A DNA stretch of 64,000 bases, from contig OW203731.1 of assembly GCA_934045075.1 (NCBI GenBank), positions 9,095,975 to 9,159,974 on the forward strand. The letters are read 5' to 3'. The position numbers and the translations under genes were made by a program. Shown piece by piece: positions 44,701 to 56,425 of the stretch (positions are counted from its first letter, which is position 1; the number at the start of each line of letters is the position of its first letter). The stretch comes from Yponomeuta sedellus. Lineage: Eukaryota; Arthropoda; Insecta; Lepidoptera; Yponomeutidae. Under the pieces are notes generated by a model, which ran no database searches, was not told the origin of the DNA, and saw nothing but the letters and a program-made list of their open reading frames with translations.

Positions 44701-47700
44701 TAGGAAATTTTCCGGTGTCGCGTCGCATCTGACGTCAACATCTCAGTTCATATACGAATAAAGTGCATAAAATTGACATCAAATGTAACTTCTGAATTCA
44801 GTTTTTCTGTTCCAAATGGTTATATTAGCATTTTATGTTCCATTGTAGAAAATTAAAATATTTAAATTGTCTCTATGAAAATTTTCGATGCCCATGTAGG
44901 TAACTATTTTTTTTAACGAAAAGTGGCTGAATGTTAACTTTTATGCACAAAATAATTATAAAACGTCTCTAAATATCAGAATATAAACTAAAAGTCTCCC
45001 ATTTTCACTTCAGAATCGTTTTAACAAAGATTCTTGCAGATGACCAATTTAATGGTAGGACTATGCCTGCCTACTAACGCAATCTAGAAATGGGGGGAGG
45101 GGTTAGGTACTTTTACCACCTATCGATAAAAGATATGTTGATATAGTAGATTTGAGTTTGTAGCTACTTAGGTGCCTTCACATCGATTTCAATTTCTCAA
45201 AAACAGTTTGAACAAACATATAACAGTTAAAACAAAATAATTAGGCAATGTAGGTAATGGTAGGTAACCTACCTACAATATAAGCATCCAGCGTTCAGTA
45301 GTAGCTATCCTAAGTTATCATAACGTTTGACTGAACTTAGCAAACCTGCTTTCTACGGTTGAGCTATGCGAATAGGGAACATTTAGGTTGTAGTCATTAC
45401 ATCTGTCAGAAGAGTAGATATATAGGGACTTACTTAAGAATTTGTAGGTACAGTTCGGTGCAGCGACGATTTGATATAGGTAAACAACCAACTCTTGAAA
45501 CTACAGCATCCTCATCGATTGGAAATTTAATTAATTTTAAGTATCTCCATTTCATATTTCACTAGCTCTACATTTTAGCTATTCGCTTTTGCGCCAATGA
45601 AAACAGTGTAAAGCTTATTATTAAATTAATTCCGAAATCAATTACTTGTTTTTGTCGGAAAAGTCCAACAAGGTTTTGTTCTTACTAAGCAGTGCTAAGG
45701 ATAATTTTATACAAAACTGTATAAAACCTACTGGTTAATAGTCCTTCTTGAATTCCATGTTTCAACATTCAATGCAACTGGCATTAGAGAAAAAAATCTA
45801 AATATGAGTAATTAAAAAAAAATCAGATCCAATCTTTAAAACATCCCGTTGAGTGTCAATTCTATAGCCACGTCCTCCCTCCAACTCTTTTTGCAAGGAA
45901 TAATTTTTTTTTTGGAATAGTTACTTAAATTTATTTCAAAAACAAGGTGGGTGCCTGCCTACCCCGTGTTCTGCATCCGTGTCTTGAAGGTTAGTGTCAC
46001 TTCCCGTGGCGCAAGGGTGAACGGCTAGGTGGCAAGGGCGCCGGGACGTGCGGTGTCAGTGACCGTTAGAGGTGCCTCTTAGGCGCCATGCACAGGGTCG
46101 CATCACAGATGTATTAAAAAATAACAATTTGACAATTAAAAGGTTTTATTCAAAGTAGCGCAAAAACGGCGGCTTAATGAACGTTATACAATTTGAACTA
46201 GGTGTCCATTTCAAAATCGAGATCATTTCGGAGAAAAAAAGTACAAAACCATTCCAAACAAATTAACAGAGTTTACATAATCCTTACAAAACATAGAAGT
46301 CATGCATTGTAGGTACTGGCTTTAATTCCAGACATCAAAAGTTATTGTAATATGAACTTTTACACAATACAATAACTTATCCTGTTACCAGTCCTGATCT
46401 AGGTTACCCTGTTCTTAGGTTACCAGGAAATCACATCACAAACATAGAAACACACTCAAACTGAGGCCATATGTACAAATAAAAAAATCTGGCTTGAATG
46501 CAGCTCTTTCCCTCCAGAACATGAGGAATGTTAAAATTCTTACTTTTCTGAAATTTCGTAGTAGTAAATGTGTTAAGGGGATTAAATTAATATCACCTAT
46601 TTGTAAAATTTGCTTGTGCTTAATAATATATACTATTTTTACAGAGTACGGCGGAGATTGCATTTTGCCACTAACCCCCTGTTTTTCGTTCCCTAACAAT
46701 CTGTCAATGTAGATTGATATTACCGAAGTGCGTAAAGAAAAAACAAGGGATAATTGTAGGTATACGAGAAAACGAGGTCCCTTTTTCGCCATGTCGTATC
46801 CTGAAAGAAGAGTAAAAGGTAACAGGGAATAAGGCATGTAGAAATGGCTGATGCTCGTTTTTCCTGCCTCAGTGTGCACGGCGCCTTAGGGACTTAGCGC
46901 AGGAATGCAGCCGCGCGCGCATACCGTGCTGGTCCCATTCCAATTAACTACGCTCCTTTGTATCGGAACTGTTATTAAAAGAAAGCGAATCGAGCTAGCC
47001 TATTTGGTGGGTTATATTAGCGGCAGATTCGGCTTCTAATCTTGATAGTAAAATTATAATTGTATGCAAGGGCCACTTACTGTATGATGAGTATGATGAT
47101 TCAACAGAGGGCTCTATTCATAGCTTGGATATATAGACACATGAAATTGTACGATTCTGTCTAACTTCAACAAGAAAGACTCATCTTTAACCTAATGCAG
47201 GGAATTCATATTAGTGGCATAAAAAAAATTATTTAGAAAATACTCCCTTCTGCTTCATAACGAAACATTCCGACCTCCTCAACCTGCGGAAACGCGGCAG
47301 GTGGTTGTAAATTTGCGTATTATAAACGAATATACAAATGGCAATTAGCCCCGTCCAGCAAAGGATTAGGTCTGCTAACGGCAGTAGATCGAAAAGGCTG
47401 ATATTGCAACCAACAACCATAAAATAACAATTTAGGAGGAAGCGAGTTATTGAAGGGTCCCTTCAGTGAAACGTCTCTGTTGTGGCTTATTTTATACATT
47501 TCTATCAATGAATTTAGTCAAGATCATAGCAATGATCAGATCCCGGTCTCTGCCTAGCTCTCCAGGATACAGGCTTCAGTTTATGTATGTATTGTTAAAA
47601 AACAATCCATCGTTCAATATCCAATATATATGGTAGCGTATAGGGTACATATATATCACAGAGGAAACATTAAATAAAATTATATGAAATAAGTACGAAC

Positions 47701-48530
47701 GGGTGACACGAGAAAAATATCGAGCATATAGAAAAATCACAGAAATTTCCTAACATCGATTTATTTATGAAAAGTATACGGACAACATAAGTTGATATAG
47801 TGGTGCCGAAGAAAAATACTTCGAATATCGTGTTCAGCACTGATGTTTTGATGATAAAGAACTTGAAATTAAGCAGCGTCTATCAACTATAGTAAAATAT
47901 CGATAAAATATCTTTCGAATTCCGACGTGACGACTAGTCCATTGAGAATATCGTACTAAAGAAAGCTAGAACGCACTAGCCTTCGCGGTAGAGCACCAAT
48001 GCGATGGACCGATCAAGTTAAACACACTGTGGCCATGCCGCTGCTAAAATGCACTATAGAACAGCATCTGACTGGAATTAATGGCAATTATCGTGAGAAA
48101 CAATCATCAGCCCAGAATAACACGTCTTCAGGCTGATTTTTGCCTATCATCATAACCTATTCAAATAACGCAACACTTAAAACCTGTCTTTTCATTCATT
48201 GATACATTAAATAAAGCACATAGGCTGACTGAGGCTGGATATTAAAATGCAAGTACAATTAGATCATAGAGTTCGATAGCAAAGGAGATAGAAGAAGTAG
48301 GACCAGTTTTCTTGTGCCTTTTTCTCCAAAATGTCTAGATTATGAAATGGACATAGCTGAAGTTAATTTAAGTGACATTTTCTGTATAATTTTGAATGAA
48401 AACCGAAGTGAAATGCGTAGCTAAGAAAATACTCTATTAATAGAAAATAGACCGCACTGACAATTAAAACTTTTGACGACGGATTCCTCAAAAGGATGAA
48501 ATCTTTTTTGGGCTCTCACATCTCAATAGT
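41783..48530. other. Long non-coding stretch with a CpG island at 43900-44660
   Basis: No gene is supported. The CpG-rich zone at 43900-44660 has an initiator-like CACTCAGTCAC at about 44060 on the plus strand. Its frames are Arg/Ala/Pro-rich on both strands, so it looks like a promoter and leader region whose strand I cannot fix. A 104-codon frame at 41783-42097 (minus) and a 147-codon frame at 46436-46879 (minus) have no domain. A family F fragment lies at 46385-46485, and a TCTATTCTATTCTA LINE tail at about 43209. Confidence 0.4.
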
Positions 48531-48599
48531 AACGTTCTCTATATATACAGTTTTTTTATATGATAAAATAGCTGTGCCCCCGATATTTTCCCGCAGTAA

Positions 48600-48735
48600 A
48601 ACATAGCCTATGTGTTAATCCAGGGTTTCAGCTAACTCCATACCAAATTTTATTAAAATCGCTCTAGACGTTTGGGCGTGAAGAAGTAACAAACATACAC
48701 ACTCACAAACTTTCGCCTTTATAATATTAAGGTGT
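48600..48735 (+). repeat. RTE-like LINE 3' end
   Basis: The blocks AGCCTATGTGTTAATCCAGG, CCATACCAAATTTTATTAAA, GGGCGTGAAGAAGTAACAAA and CTTTCGCCTTTATAATATTA are a well-known arthropod LINE 3' untranslated sequence. No reverse transcriptase is attached. Confidence 0.7.
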
Positions 48736-48796
48736 TGTGATGTGATGGTAGTCGAGAATAACTAAACAGCTACGAACTAAACACAAATAGTATCAT

Positions 48797-49884
48797 TTGA
48801 ATATATGCTACTGGCCAGTTCTTCAAAACCAGCTACGTCATATCATCCACCTTATCGTAGAATATGGAGAGTCCTGCACTGACAAGAGTAAAATTACTAA
48901 ATATGATGATCTTCTACGGGTATATACTTCCACTGGCAGAGAACTTCAAAAGCTCCGTATAAATACATTAATATGCCTTGCCCTTTAGCGAGCGTCCCGC
49001 AGGGAAGTCGAGGGCGGAAATAGAGTTACACACGTGGTGTGCATGCCACGATAACGACGCGCCCCACCCCCCTCGCGGCCCCTTCGCCTATCCGTCAACC
49101 CGATGACTGATAAGCGATTTGAAGAAAACGTAGCGAAGTAACATGACATTTCGGTGGCTAAAGAGCCCAACGTGTGTACGTAAAAGATGAATGGAGGTGG
49201 ATGTCATTAACTGTTGAGCGAGATGGTTTTTTGACATTTAAGGTACAAGAAACGGACAAAATGGCATACTTTCTTATAACAGTAATTTCCTAAGTTTCAG
49301 CAGCGTTGTGCCCAGCTGCCAAAGTCTCGGACGGATAGGGCCGCATTATAATACGATACAACTTATGAATTCGATGTACAATGTACCTATACGATTAGTC
49401 TTATTACTTGTTCATCTGTGGGTCAATCGACTATATGATGCATATCGAATTGTCTTAGTAAGTCGTGAATTGAGTTCTATGAAATGGGAACTGGCGAGAC
49501 ATGGGGAGCGGAGTCAAATCTAGAATCGGTAATCCTACTTGTAGCAATCTATCCATAACTCCTTTATAGGAAACTGCCTTAAAAACCTCTAACTAACATC
49601 ATTGTAGTCGTCTAATATTTTTCCTGTTAATTAATTTAATATTTATTACAAGGATGGGGTTTTAGATTATTAGGAGTGGAAAATTAATTGCCTTAGTTGG
49701 CTCTGCAGAATATAAAAAAAATACCATTTCTTGGAGACGGGATCACAAAAACAAAATACAATGCTTTACTTACAGCGCCTGACTGAGTTACCTGTTACGA
49801 GCTGAATGGATCCTGTACCTGCACTTATTATTTACTTTTTTTTATAACGTTCAAGATATTATTATGAATAGACAAGCATATAAT
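48797..49884. other. Non-coding stretch with GC-richer patch 48985-49100
   Basis: No gene is supported. A TTTCCTAAGTTTCAG acceptor at about 49300 leads into only 16 open codons before a stop. Confidence 0.4.
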
Positions 49885-50057
49885 AAGCCAAGTCAGAGGC
49901 CTTGGGGCGGCTTGAAAACTTCTGACTGTAAGACCAGCCACTTGTCTTGCAATCCTCCAGCAATCCGGACTTAGCCTCCGTGGTGAAGTATGGCTGATAC
50001 CTTCCTTAGGGAAGAGACCCGTGCTCCTCGGTGGAGACATAATTGGTTGATGATGAT
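49885..50057 (+). mobile_element. Diverged 5S-like SINE subfamily, 3' half
   Basis: It begins AGCCAAGTCAGAGGCCTTGG and ends GGTTGATGATGATAA. It shares the shortened CCTTAGGGAAGAGACCC form of the 3' region with 40309-40571, so those two form a subfamily distinct from the main family A. Confidence 0.75.
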
Positions 50058-50087
50058 AAAGCACTAATAAGACGAGATGTTTATTTT

Positions 50088-50246
50088 TTAAAACCTATTT
50101 AGAGGCTAAAAATTCCACCCATGCCGGGACTCGAACCCGCGACCTCTGGCTAACCGTGCCAGCGCTCTCCCAACTGAGCTAATGGGCGACTTACCGACAT
50201 CAGTGAAATTTCGAACCTCTTTACAATAGTCTCTGTATTACGTACA
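50088..50246 (-). mobile_element. tRNA-like SINE (family B), first of a pair
   Basis: A complete antisense tRNA-like region with 3' segment, lacking the TTGTCCTTAGCACGGG tail. Its end TATTACGTACA matches other copies. A second copy in the same orientation starts 28 bp later. Confidence 0.85.
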
Positions 50247-50274
50247 TATTTCTTTTTTTGAAACAACACAAGTT

Positions 50275-50429
50275 TAAAAACCTATTTAGAGGCTAAAAAT
50301 TTCACCCATGCCGGGATTCGAACCCGCAACCTCTGGCTATCCGTACCAGCGCTCTACCAATTGAGCCAATGGGCGACTCACGGCATCAGTGAAATTTCGA
50401 ACCTCTTTACAATAATCTCTGTATTACGT
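50275..50429 (-). mobile_element. tRNA-like SINE (family B), second of a pair
   Basis: Flanked by perfect 12-bp repeats ACAACACAAGTT (50263-50274 and 50430-50441). It also lacks the 30-bp 3' tail, ending at TAGGTTTTTAAA. It was therefore inserted separately from its neighbour. Confidence 0.9.
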
Positions 50430-51135
50430 ACAACACAAGTTGATGGTTAAATTCATTAAGACATTAATTAATTGTTACTATTGTCACAAAGTAAGTAATT
50501 ATGGCCCTAAGTACGTTAACAGCAGTGATTACCTTAAACGCAAACAAAAACATGACGTATTTTAGAATATAAGTTATAGATGCAAATCAGCTTATGGTTG
50601 GTAAACCAGATATCTATGTCACATTTGATCATAATGTTAATTAACTACGTTTTTAAACAAACATTGCAAGCAGCACGGTGGAGTTTCCAACATTTAGGTT
50701 CGCGCGTTGAAATTCCAAACGGAAATAACCTATGAATATAAACCTATATTACCCATACTACACAATCGTGTTGTATTTAGGTAGGTATGATGAGAACGGA
50801 CATATTTCTAGGTAAGTATAGAACACAGAACAGGAAAATAGACGCCGGCAAATAGCTACAGCCAATTGCACAAGTGCATGCGCACAATAATTTTAATTTA
50901 CTTCTGTAAACATCTAGCTTCTTATTCAGTAGGGGTCAAGTTCTTCAAATAAATTTAAGTCAGTGTTCAGATAGTTATATATTAAACGGGTCTAATCGCG
51001 ATTATTTATTAGGTAAAACGTAATTTTGGGTCATACAAAGGTTTGATGTACGAGTATCGCGAATCATTAAGAAATACCAGTGTTCAGATGTTTCAAGCTA
51101 AGGTGTATACTTTATTTAATACATTGCCTACAGCC

Positions 51136-51184
51136 GATTAGAATATTCTGTCGTGAAGTTTCCTCACGACAAAATATTCTAATC
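51136..51184. repeat. 21-bp-arm hairpin at a SINE 5' junction
   Basis: The arms GATTAGAATATTCTGTCGTGA and its reverse complement (one mismatch) lie around AGTTTCC. The family A copy starts just after the right arm. The left arm looks like pre-insertion sequence, because AAGTTTCCTCA recurs after the SINE. The right arm then appears as an inverted copy of the upstream flank. Confidence 0.8.
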
Positions 51185-51186
51185 AA

Positions 51187-51546
51187 AGCGCACGTGGTCC
51201 AGTCGAACCGAGTGATTGGAATCAATCACTTGAGTTAAGCAACAACAGGCGCGGTCAGGTGCAGGATGGGTGACCGTCCCGTGACTACCGCTAGTGGCAT
51301 TTTTTCCGAGCGCTTCCGTGCTTCGCAAGGCACGCTAAGCTGTTGGTGCCGGCTGTCATGTAATGGCAGTCGTCAAACCATGTCAGAGGCCTTATGGGCG
51401 GCTTGACAAATTCTGACGTTAAGGCCCCCACTGCCTTACAATCCTTCACCAACCCGGACTTGGCCCCCGAGTGGAGTATGGCCTAACCTTCCTGAGATGC
51501 AGAAGGAGACGAGTGCCCCAGCAGTGGGGAAATACAAGGCTTGATG
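51187..51546 (+). mobile_element. 5S-like SINE (family A), full-length copy
   Basis: It contains TCGAACCGAGTGATTGGAAT, then TTAAGCAACAACAGGCGCGG and CAGGATGGGTGACCG, the clearest 5S-like promoter block in the window. The rest of the element follows, ending CAAGGCTTGATG. AAGTTTCCTCA before and after it is a likely target duplication. Confidence 0.9.
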
Positions 51547-52182
51547 TCGAAGTTTCCTCAAAATCTTTTGTAAGACTGTGTTTTCTATCGGGCATATTTA
51601 TTTTAGTAATTTTGGCGAAAACGGGCGAATTTTGTCTGCTAAACAATATCAAAGAAAAAGTGCATACTATATTATGCAGTCGATTGTACGCGCGAGCGCA
51701 CTGTTGAGGTGACACGTGTAAAGGGCCTTCCAGGTAATTTAGGTAGTTGTTCATAAGTGTCGATTCAGACTAGAGCGCCTAGCTGACGCACCCGATTACT
51801 ATGCAAAACCATGTGAACAGATTCCAAAGGCATTTTATTTACCTACTAGAATGTTTAACGAGAATTTTATTATAAGAACCTATAGCTTTTAGCTTTTTAC
51901 TTAACCCGACTCCCGTCCCTTATGATCGTAACATAGAGCAATTACTTGTCAATTACGAGTATGTTAGATGAGTAAAGTTGTAGTTATAATCGAAACGTTT
52001 TTTTTGTTATTATTACTGTGCAAAGATATAATAAGTATACACATTTTTAATTAGTAATTTATCTAATAAGTAGGATTTATGTTTTCAAAAAAAACATATG
52101 TATTTGCGCGTGCCAGTATCTTCTATTTAACAATCTTTGTGTTGTTTAATTCTCTTTCCAAAAGAAGGCTGTTGTTTATGTA

Positions 52183-52566
52183 GAAGCGCTCGTGGCCTAG
52201 TCGATCCGAATGATTGGAATCAATCACTTGAGGTAAGCAACAACAGCCGCGGTCAGGTGAAGGATTGGTGACCGTCCCGTGACAAAAATGCCACTAGCGG
52301 TAGCGCTAGTGGCCTTTTTTCTGAGCGCTTCCGTGCTTCGCAAGGCACATTAAGGCGATGGTGCCGGCTGCCACGTAATGGCAGTCGTGAAGCCATGTCA
52401 AAGGCCTTATGAGCGGCTTGATAACTTCTGACAGTAAGGCCCGCCAATGTCTTACAATCCTCCACCAACCCGGACTTGGCCCCCTTGGTGGAGTATGGCC
52501 TAACCTTCCTGCGATGCACGAAAAGACCCGTGCCCCGGCAGTGGAGTCATACAAAGGGTTGATATC
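52183..52566 (+). mobile_element. 5S-like SINE (family A), full-length copy with local inversion
   Basis: Complete from GAAGCGCTCGTGGCC to GGGTTGATATC. At 52284-52303 a 20-base exact reverse complement of the local consensus replaces or precedes the normal sequence, giving a 16-bp-arm hairpin (one mismatch) at 52284-52319. Confidence 0.9.
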
Positions 52567-52998
52567 GACTCTTGTTAATTGCAAAGGATAAAATTATAGC
52601 AATCACATAGCATAAGATAGGTTGTTCGATTAAGATATTGTTCGGCTTTAAATACATAATTTAAAAATATTGTGTAATTAGTCATCTAAACTGAACTAAC
52701 AGTAATAAATACTGTAAATAAGAAACTAAATTTCTCGAAAACAATTCTAAAACGAAGTCGGGTAAAGGGAAAGACCAATGTAACTATGAACAGTGGCTAG
52801 ACCATCGTGAACAGACGCTTCACAATAGATTTAATGGAGTGATTTCGAAGGATATGCACTGGAAGGGCCTGACCAAAGCTGAATTTGTAGTGGTTCTGGA
52901 AATAAAATTATTTATTACCTATTTATCGTTCACCTGTCCATGTTTTTTGTGTAGAAGGCGCTACAACCACTGAGTGCAAGACCATTTCCGTAAGGACT
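52567..52998. other. AT-rich downstream region
   Basis: No gene is supported. On the minus strand an AATAAA motif near 52902 lies about 100 bp past the stop of the frame at 52999 and could be its poly(A) signal. Confidence 0.4.
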
Positions 52999-53250
52999 TC
53001 ACAAACAGAGTGACGACGACGATTTAGTTAGCTGATGGATGATGCAGTTGAGCTCGGCCTTAAGGCGTAAGGAGTTTCCTGACGAGTCTGCCAATAGTCG
53101 TCCGCTGAGTGTCACTTTTCTAGGCTTTTTAGTAACTACAAGTGAATTTTCCAGTAACTGTTCTAAATGTTGTCTTCTCATTCTCTCTTCTAAAAGCGTC
53201 GTTCTAAAATTTTCATGTCTGCGTCGTAAATTATTCAAAGTCGGAAGTAT
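52999..53250 (-). CDS. Possible terminal exon or gene relic, coiled-coil protein
   Basis: A minus-strand frame of about 80 codons ends at TGA (53001-52999). It reads LRRRHENFRTTLLEERMRRQ, continues HLEQLLENS, and ends LTKSSSSLCL. The first 30 residues are charged with heptad-like leucines (probable coiled coil). The remainder is basic and polar. There is no ATG at the start, and the frame closes upstream near 53300, so an acceptor is needed. The candidate GACGCAG at about 53223 is weak. An AATAAA motif lies downstream. It resembles in style the C-terminal coiled coil of the gene at 61455-61783 (LEQLLENS against LEMLLENN), but that may be coincidence. It could also be a relic of a transposon protein. 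No family is identified. Confidence 0.35.
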   Translation of the reverse strand: MLPTLNNLRRRHENFRTTLLEERMRRQHLEQLLENSLVVTKKPRKVTLSGRLLADSSGNSLRLKAELNCIIHQLTKSSSSLCL

Positions 53251-53711
53251 AAAAACAGTACTAAGCGTTTTTTTTCTTCAAATTTCTCTTTTCATTCAAT
53301 CAATAAAAATCTATAGGTATGACTACAAAAAGTAAACTCTGATGTTTTGCTATAACTGCCGTTCGACTAGCAGAGTGAGATCCACCGACCTCCATCCCCT
53401 TTAACATTTTTTTCATCGCGTTTTTCGCGATTATATCGGTCTCCATTGCTCCAGTGATATTAACCGCTATTATAATAATTGTAGAACATTTTTGATAATA
53501 TTTGTTTTAACCATTTTTTATGCACACAACGCTTTTTGGGGTAGAGGGCGGTGAACGAGCTGCATTCAGCCATACCTACGTATTGTAATGCAAGACCACT
53601 TTGCAATGAAATAGCATTGAGGCAAGCTTGTCCATTACACTGACTTAAGGGCTAAAGTGCATCGAAAGCCTGCTTTTTTAATTCTCGCACCGTGGACATG
53701 TTTATGGAGCA

Positions 53712-54020
53712 ATGGTAGCAGAGCGGTAGAACGCTTTTTCAATCCGGCTTCTCAATCGGAAGGTCATGGGTTCAAATAACGGCATGCACCAATGACTTTG
53801 TTTTATAAGTTATGTACATTGTTAAATTATAGTAGAAATACCACTCGCTAAGTGTGAAGGAAAACATCGTGAGGAAACCCTAGTGTCTGAAATGATGACA
53901 TACCTCGGCTCTTGTTACGTACAATGGCCCAACTAAGAGGCTAAGTGCGGAAATCTCTGATCTGGCTAACCGTGGACAATTGAACACTGAGTACGTGTGA
54001 GGTTGAGCACTAAGCGCTAA
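53712..54020 (+). mobile_element. tRNA-derived SINE with the ACATCGTGAGGAAACC body
   Basis: The head reads GGTAGCAGAGCGGTAGAACG (A-box-like), then GGTCATGGGTTCAAATAACG (B-box-like with substitutions), GCACCA, the body GAAGGAAAACATCGTGAGG, and GAACACTGAGTACGTGTGAGG. The degraded B-box and retroposon body rule out a working tRNA. Confidence 0.65.
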
Positions 54021-54068
54021 CCGCCCTTCTTCTTACAAACCGGTCAAGCGCGTGCTGGCCCATGCGCA

Positions 54069-54200
54069 TTGGAGGGTTCCGTAGAAAAAGCTTATTTATC
54101 TGCTTTGCAGAACTAGCAACTTTATCAAAGTAATTTTATATGTAATTTGTACGAAGTTTTCCCTTTATAACTTGGTGGCCTACTCGTTAACTTGTAAAGC
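54069..54200 (+). mobile_element. Left-end fragment of the GGGTTCCGTAG element
   Basis: GAGGGTTCCGTAG is followed by TTATCAAAGTAATTTT, TACGAAGTTTTCC and ACTCGTTAACTTGTAAAGC in the same order as at 18839-18960. The right end is absent. Confidence 0.65.
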
Positions 54201-54880
54201 TTACTAAGCCGTGATATACCGATAGATTTCTAGACCTCTGCCATTGAATAGAGTTGAATGGAATAAATATATTGAATTTAATCCATCCGAACTTAAAATT
54301 GATCCAAAGAACATAGGTACATGATATACAATCATCTGAATCGTGTAGGTATCAAAGGTATGTCGGTAAAGGAATGTACCTAGCTGATGAAAACAACGAT
54401 AAATTACATACATGGCATATTTAAAGATAGAAACTAACCCATTACTTCCCCACGCCTACTTAACACGCACACACTGATAGATTCATTTATATAACATACG
54501 AGTACCACACATAGCCACTCTTATATGAACACCCGTGAATGTATTGGTAGGCACGTAAATAGTTTAAAGGGGCCATTGTATCTATGACAAGTACTTTGTG
54601 TGTATACAGGGTTATTTTTAAAATGCGCAATTCCTGTAACACCTACATTACAGCTTTTCATATACGAAACTTTTGTTTTACGGCTTTCAGTAGGTATAAT
54701 TTTATTCTATTTTTGTTATTTTTCGGGTTTAACGGTTTTTCGCTTTATAGTTACAAATAGATAGCTTAAACTAATAAGTGTTAAATGAAATGGGCACACT
54801 TCTACGTAGAAAAATCGTTTACCGGAGGCCGTGTCATTGGCACCTGCGCTTTTTAAAAATAATAAACTCAAATATACGTT

Positions 54881-55060
54881 CTCATGGGCAACTTGATAAC
54901 TTCTGACATTAAGGCCCGCCACTGTCTTACAAAGGATTGTAAGACAGTGGAGGACCACCAACCCGGACTTGGCCCCCGTGGTGGAGTATGGCCTAACTTT
55001 CCTGCGATGCAAGGAGGAGACCCGTGCCCCAGCAGTGGGGACATATAAACGGTTGATATC
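54881..55060 (+). mobile_element. 5S-like SINE (family A), 5'-truncated copy with inverted insertion
   Basis: The 3' half is present. At 54933-54950 an extra AGGATTGTAAGACAGTGG, the exact reverse complement of the adjacent consensus, makes a 14-bp perfect stem (54919-54932 with 54937-54950). Confidence 0.9.
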
Positions 55061-56416
55061 ATACGTTCTTTAGGAACTGTACAATTTTAAAATAACGCAG
55101 TGTAGTAACCTGTAACTTTTGTCGCAGAGATGTGCCATTTTTGAACTCAGAAGCATCGTGTACACATAAGAAGCTGTTTCAAATAAAATATGTATTCCAA
55201 ATAAATATTTTATTAATTAGAAGGCGATTTTGCACATAATAACGCATGGTATAACGATATTAAGTGTTAAATCTACACTATAAGCTGAAAAACATTTATA
55301 TACTCTACCTAATGAGGTAAATACCTACAATACAATATTATGTCCCGGTAATAAGAAAACCAATGAAGTAATTAAATCAAAACCATGTTAAATGCCGCGA
55401 GGAGGAACGATCCGAACGATCGAAACGAACAATTAACAAATAAATGGTCCGAAAATCACGGCCGTTCGAGTGGGTACAGTTAATTGGCCGTAATAGTATG
55501 GAAGGTTGGCCCTCCCGTATTTATTACATTATGATTTCCCTAATCGGAGCGAATTCGTGCGCCGGCGCCGCAGCGACGCTAAACTACTGGGGCCCGCGGG
55601 CTGCGATTGTGTGGCACTTGAACACACGTCAAAATGTAGTTAAATTCAATATTTACAATAAAAACTAATCAATTAAGCTTCATAATTGTTCACAACCTCT
55701 ATAGAGATGAAAGTCATGCAAGTTTCCGTGAAAAGCTACAAGAAAATGCGGTCTCGGGGCTCGCGCGTGTAGTGGTGTGACAGACACGCGCCTGTGTGCG
55801 TGATGTCGGCCCACCAACAAGCAACAAGGTTATCAAACTTTAATGAATCATTTAAATTTTTATACTATGTATACGGTTTCAGTAGACCCATTTACGGCCT
55901 GAGTTTTGGTGTTCCCGATATTACACAATTATGTTATAATTAGGTTAGTTGAATCCTTACTGTTTCCTACAGGAACATAGATTTAGCTGCCTAGTTTCAT
56001 CTAATGAGGTTTTGTTTGATTTCAAGTTATATAAGAAGATACAATCAGTAACAGTAGAGCCACCAACGGGACAAAATACATCCATTTTTACAGATCGTTT
56101 TAGCGAAAAGGTCTGTATAATTCTCAATTATGGTAATAGTGATATTAAGGACCAACGACCGAAAACCTGAGGTTGCGAACCTGGGTGTCCACAACATTTA
56201 TGCCAAAAATGGCCGTGGGCTTAAAAATCACATGATTGATAGATTGTACAGACGCCTTTTGCAAAAACTTAAGCTATACAAACGATTCGTTATTGGAAAC
56301 CGAAAACCGTTTCTTCAGTATCAATTTCTATTTCTAAAAAACCTTTTTATAAGCAAAAGCTGAAACTTCTCAGTTTAATTGTTCGTACAGATTGACCACG
56401 TCAAGTTTCAAGAAAT
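55061..56416. other. No gene seen; GC-richer island 55440-55650
   Basis: The island has a 74-codon plus-strand frame without domain or splice sites. It looks more like conserved regulatory DNA than an exon. Confidence 0.4.
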
Positions 56417-56425
56417 TAATCTGAC

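Noticed and set aside
46436..46879. 147-codon minus-strand open frame
   Set aside because: No domain, no splice context, and one end overlaps a dispersed repeat.
51187..51290. Possible 5S rRNA gene
   Set aside because: Only the internal promoter block and nearby bases match 5S. The 3' part is unrelated and the whole is a truncated dispersed family.
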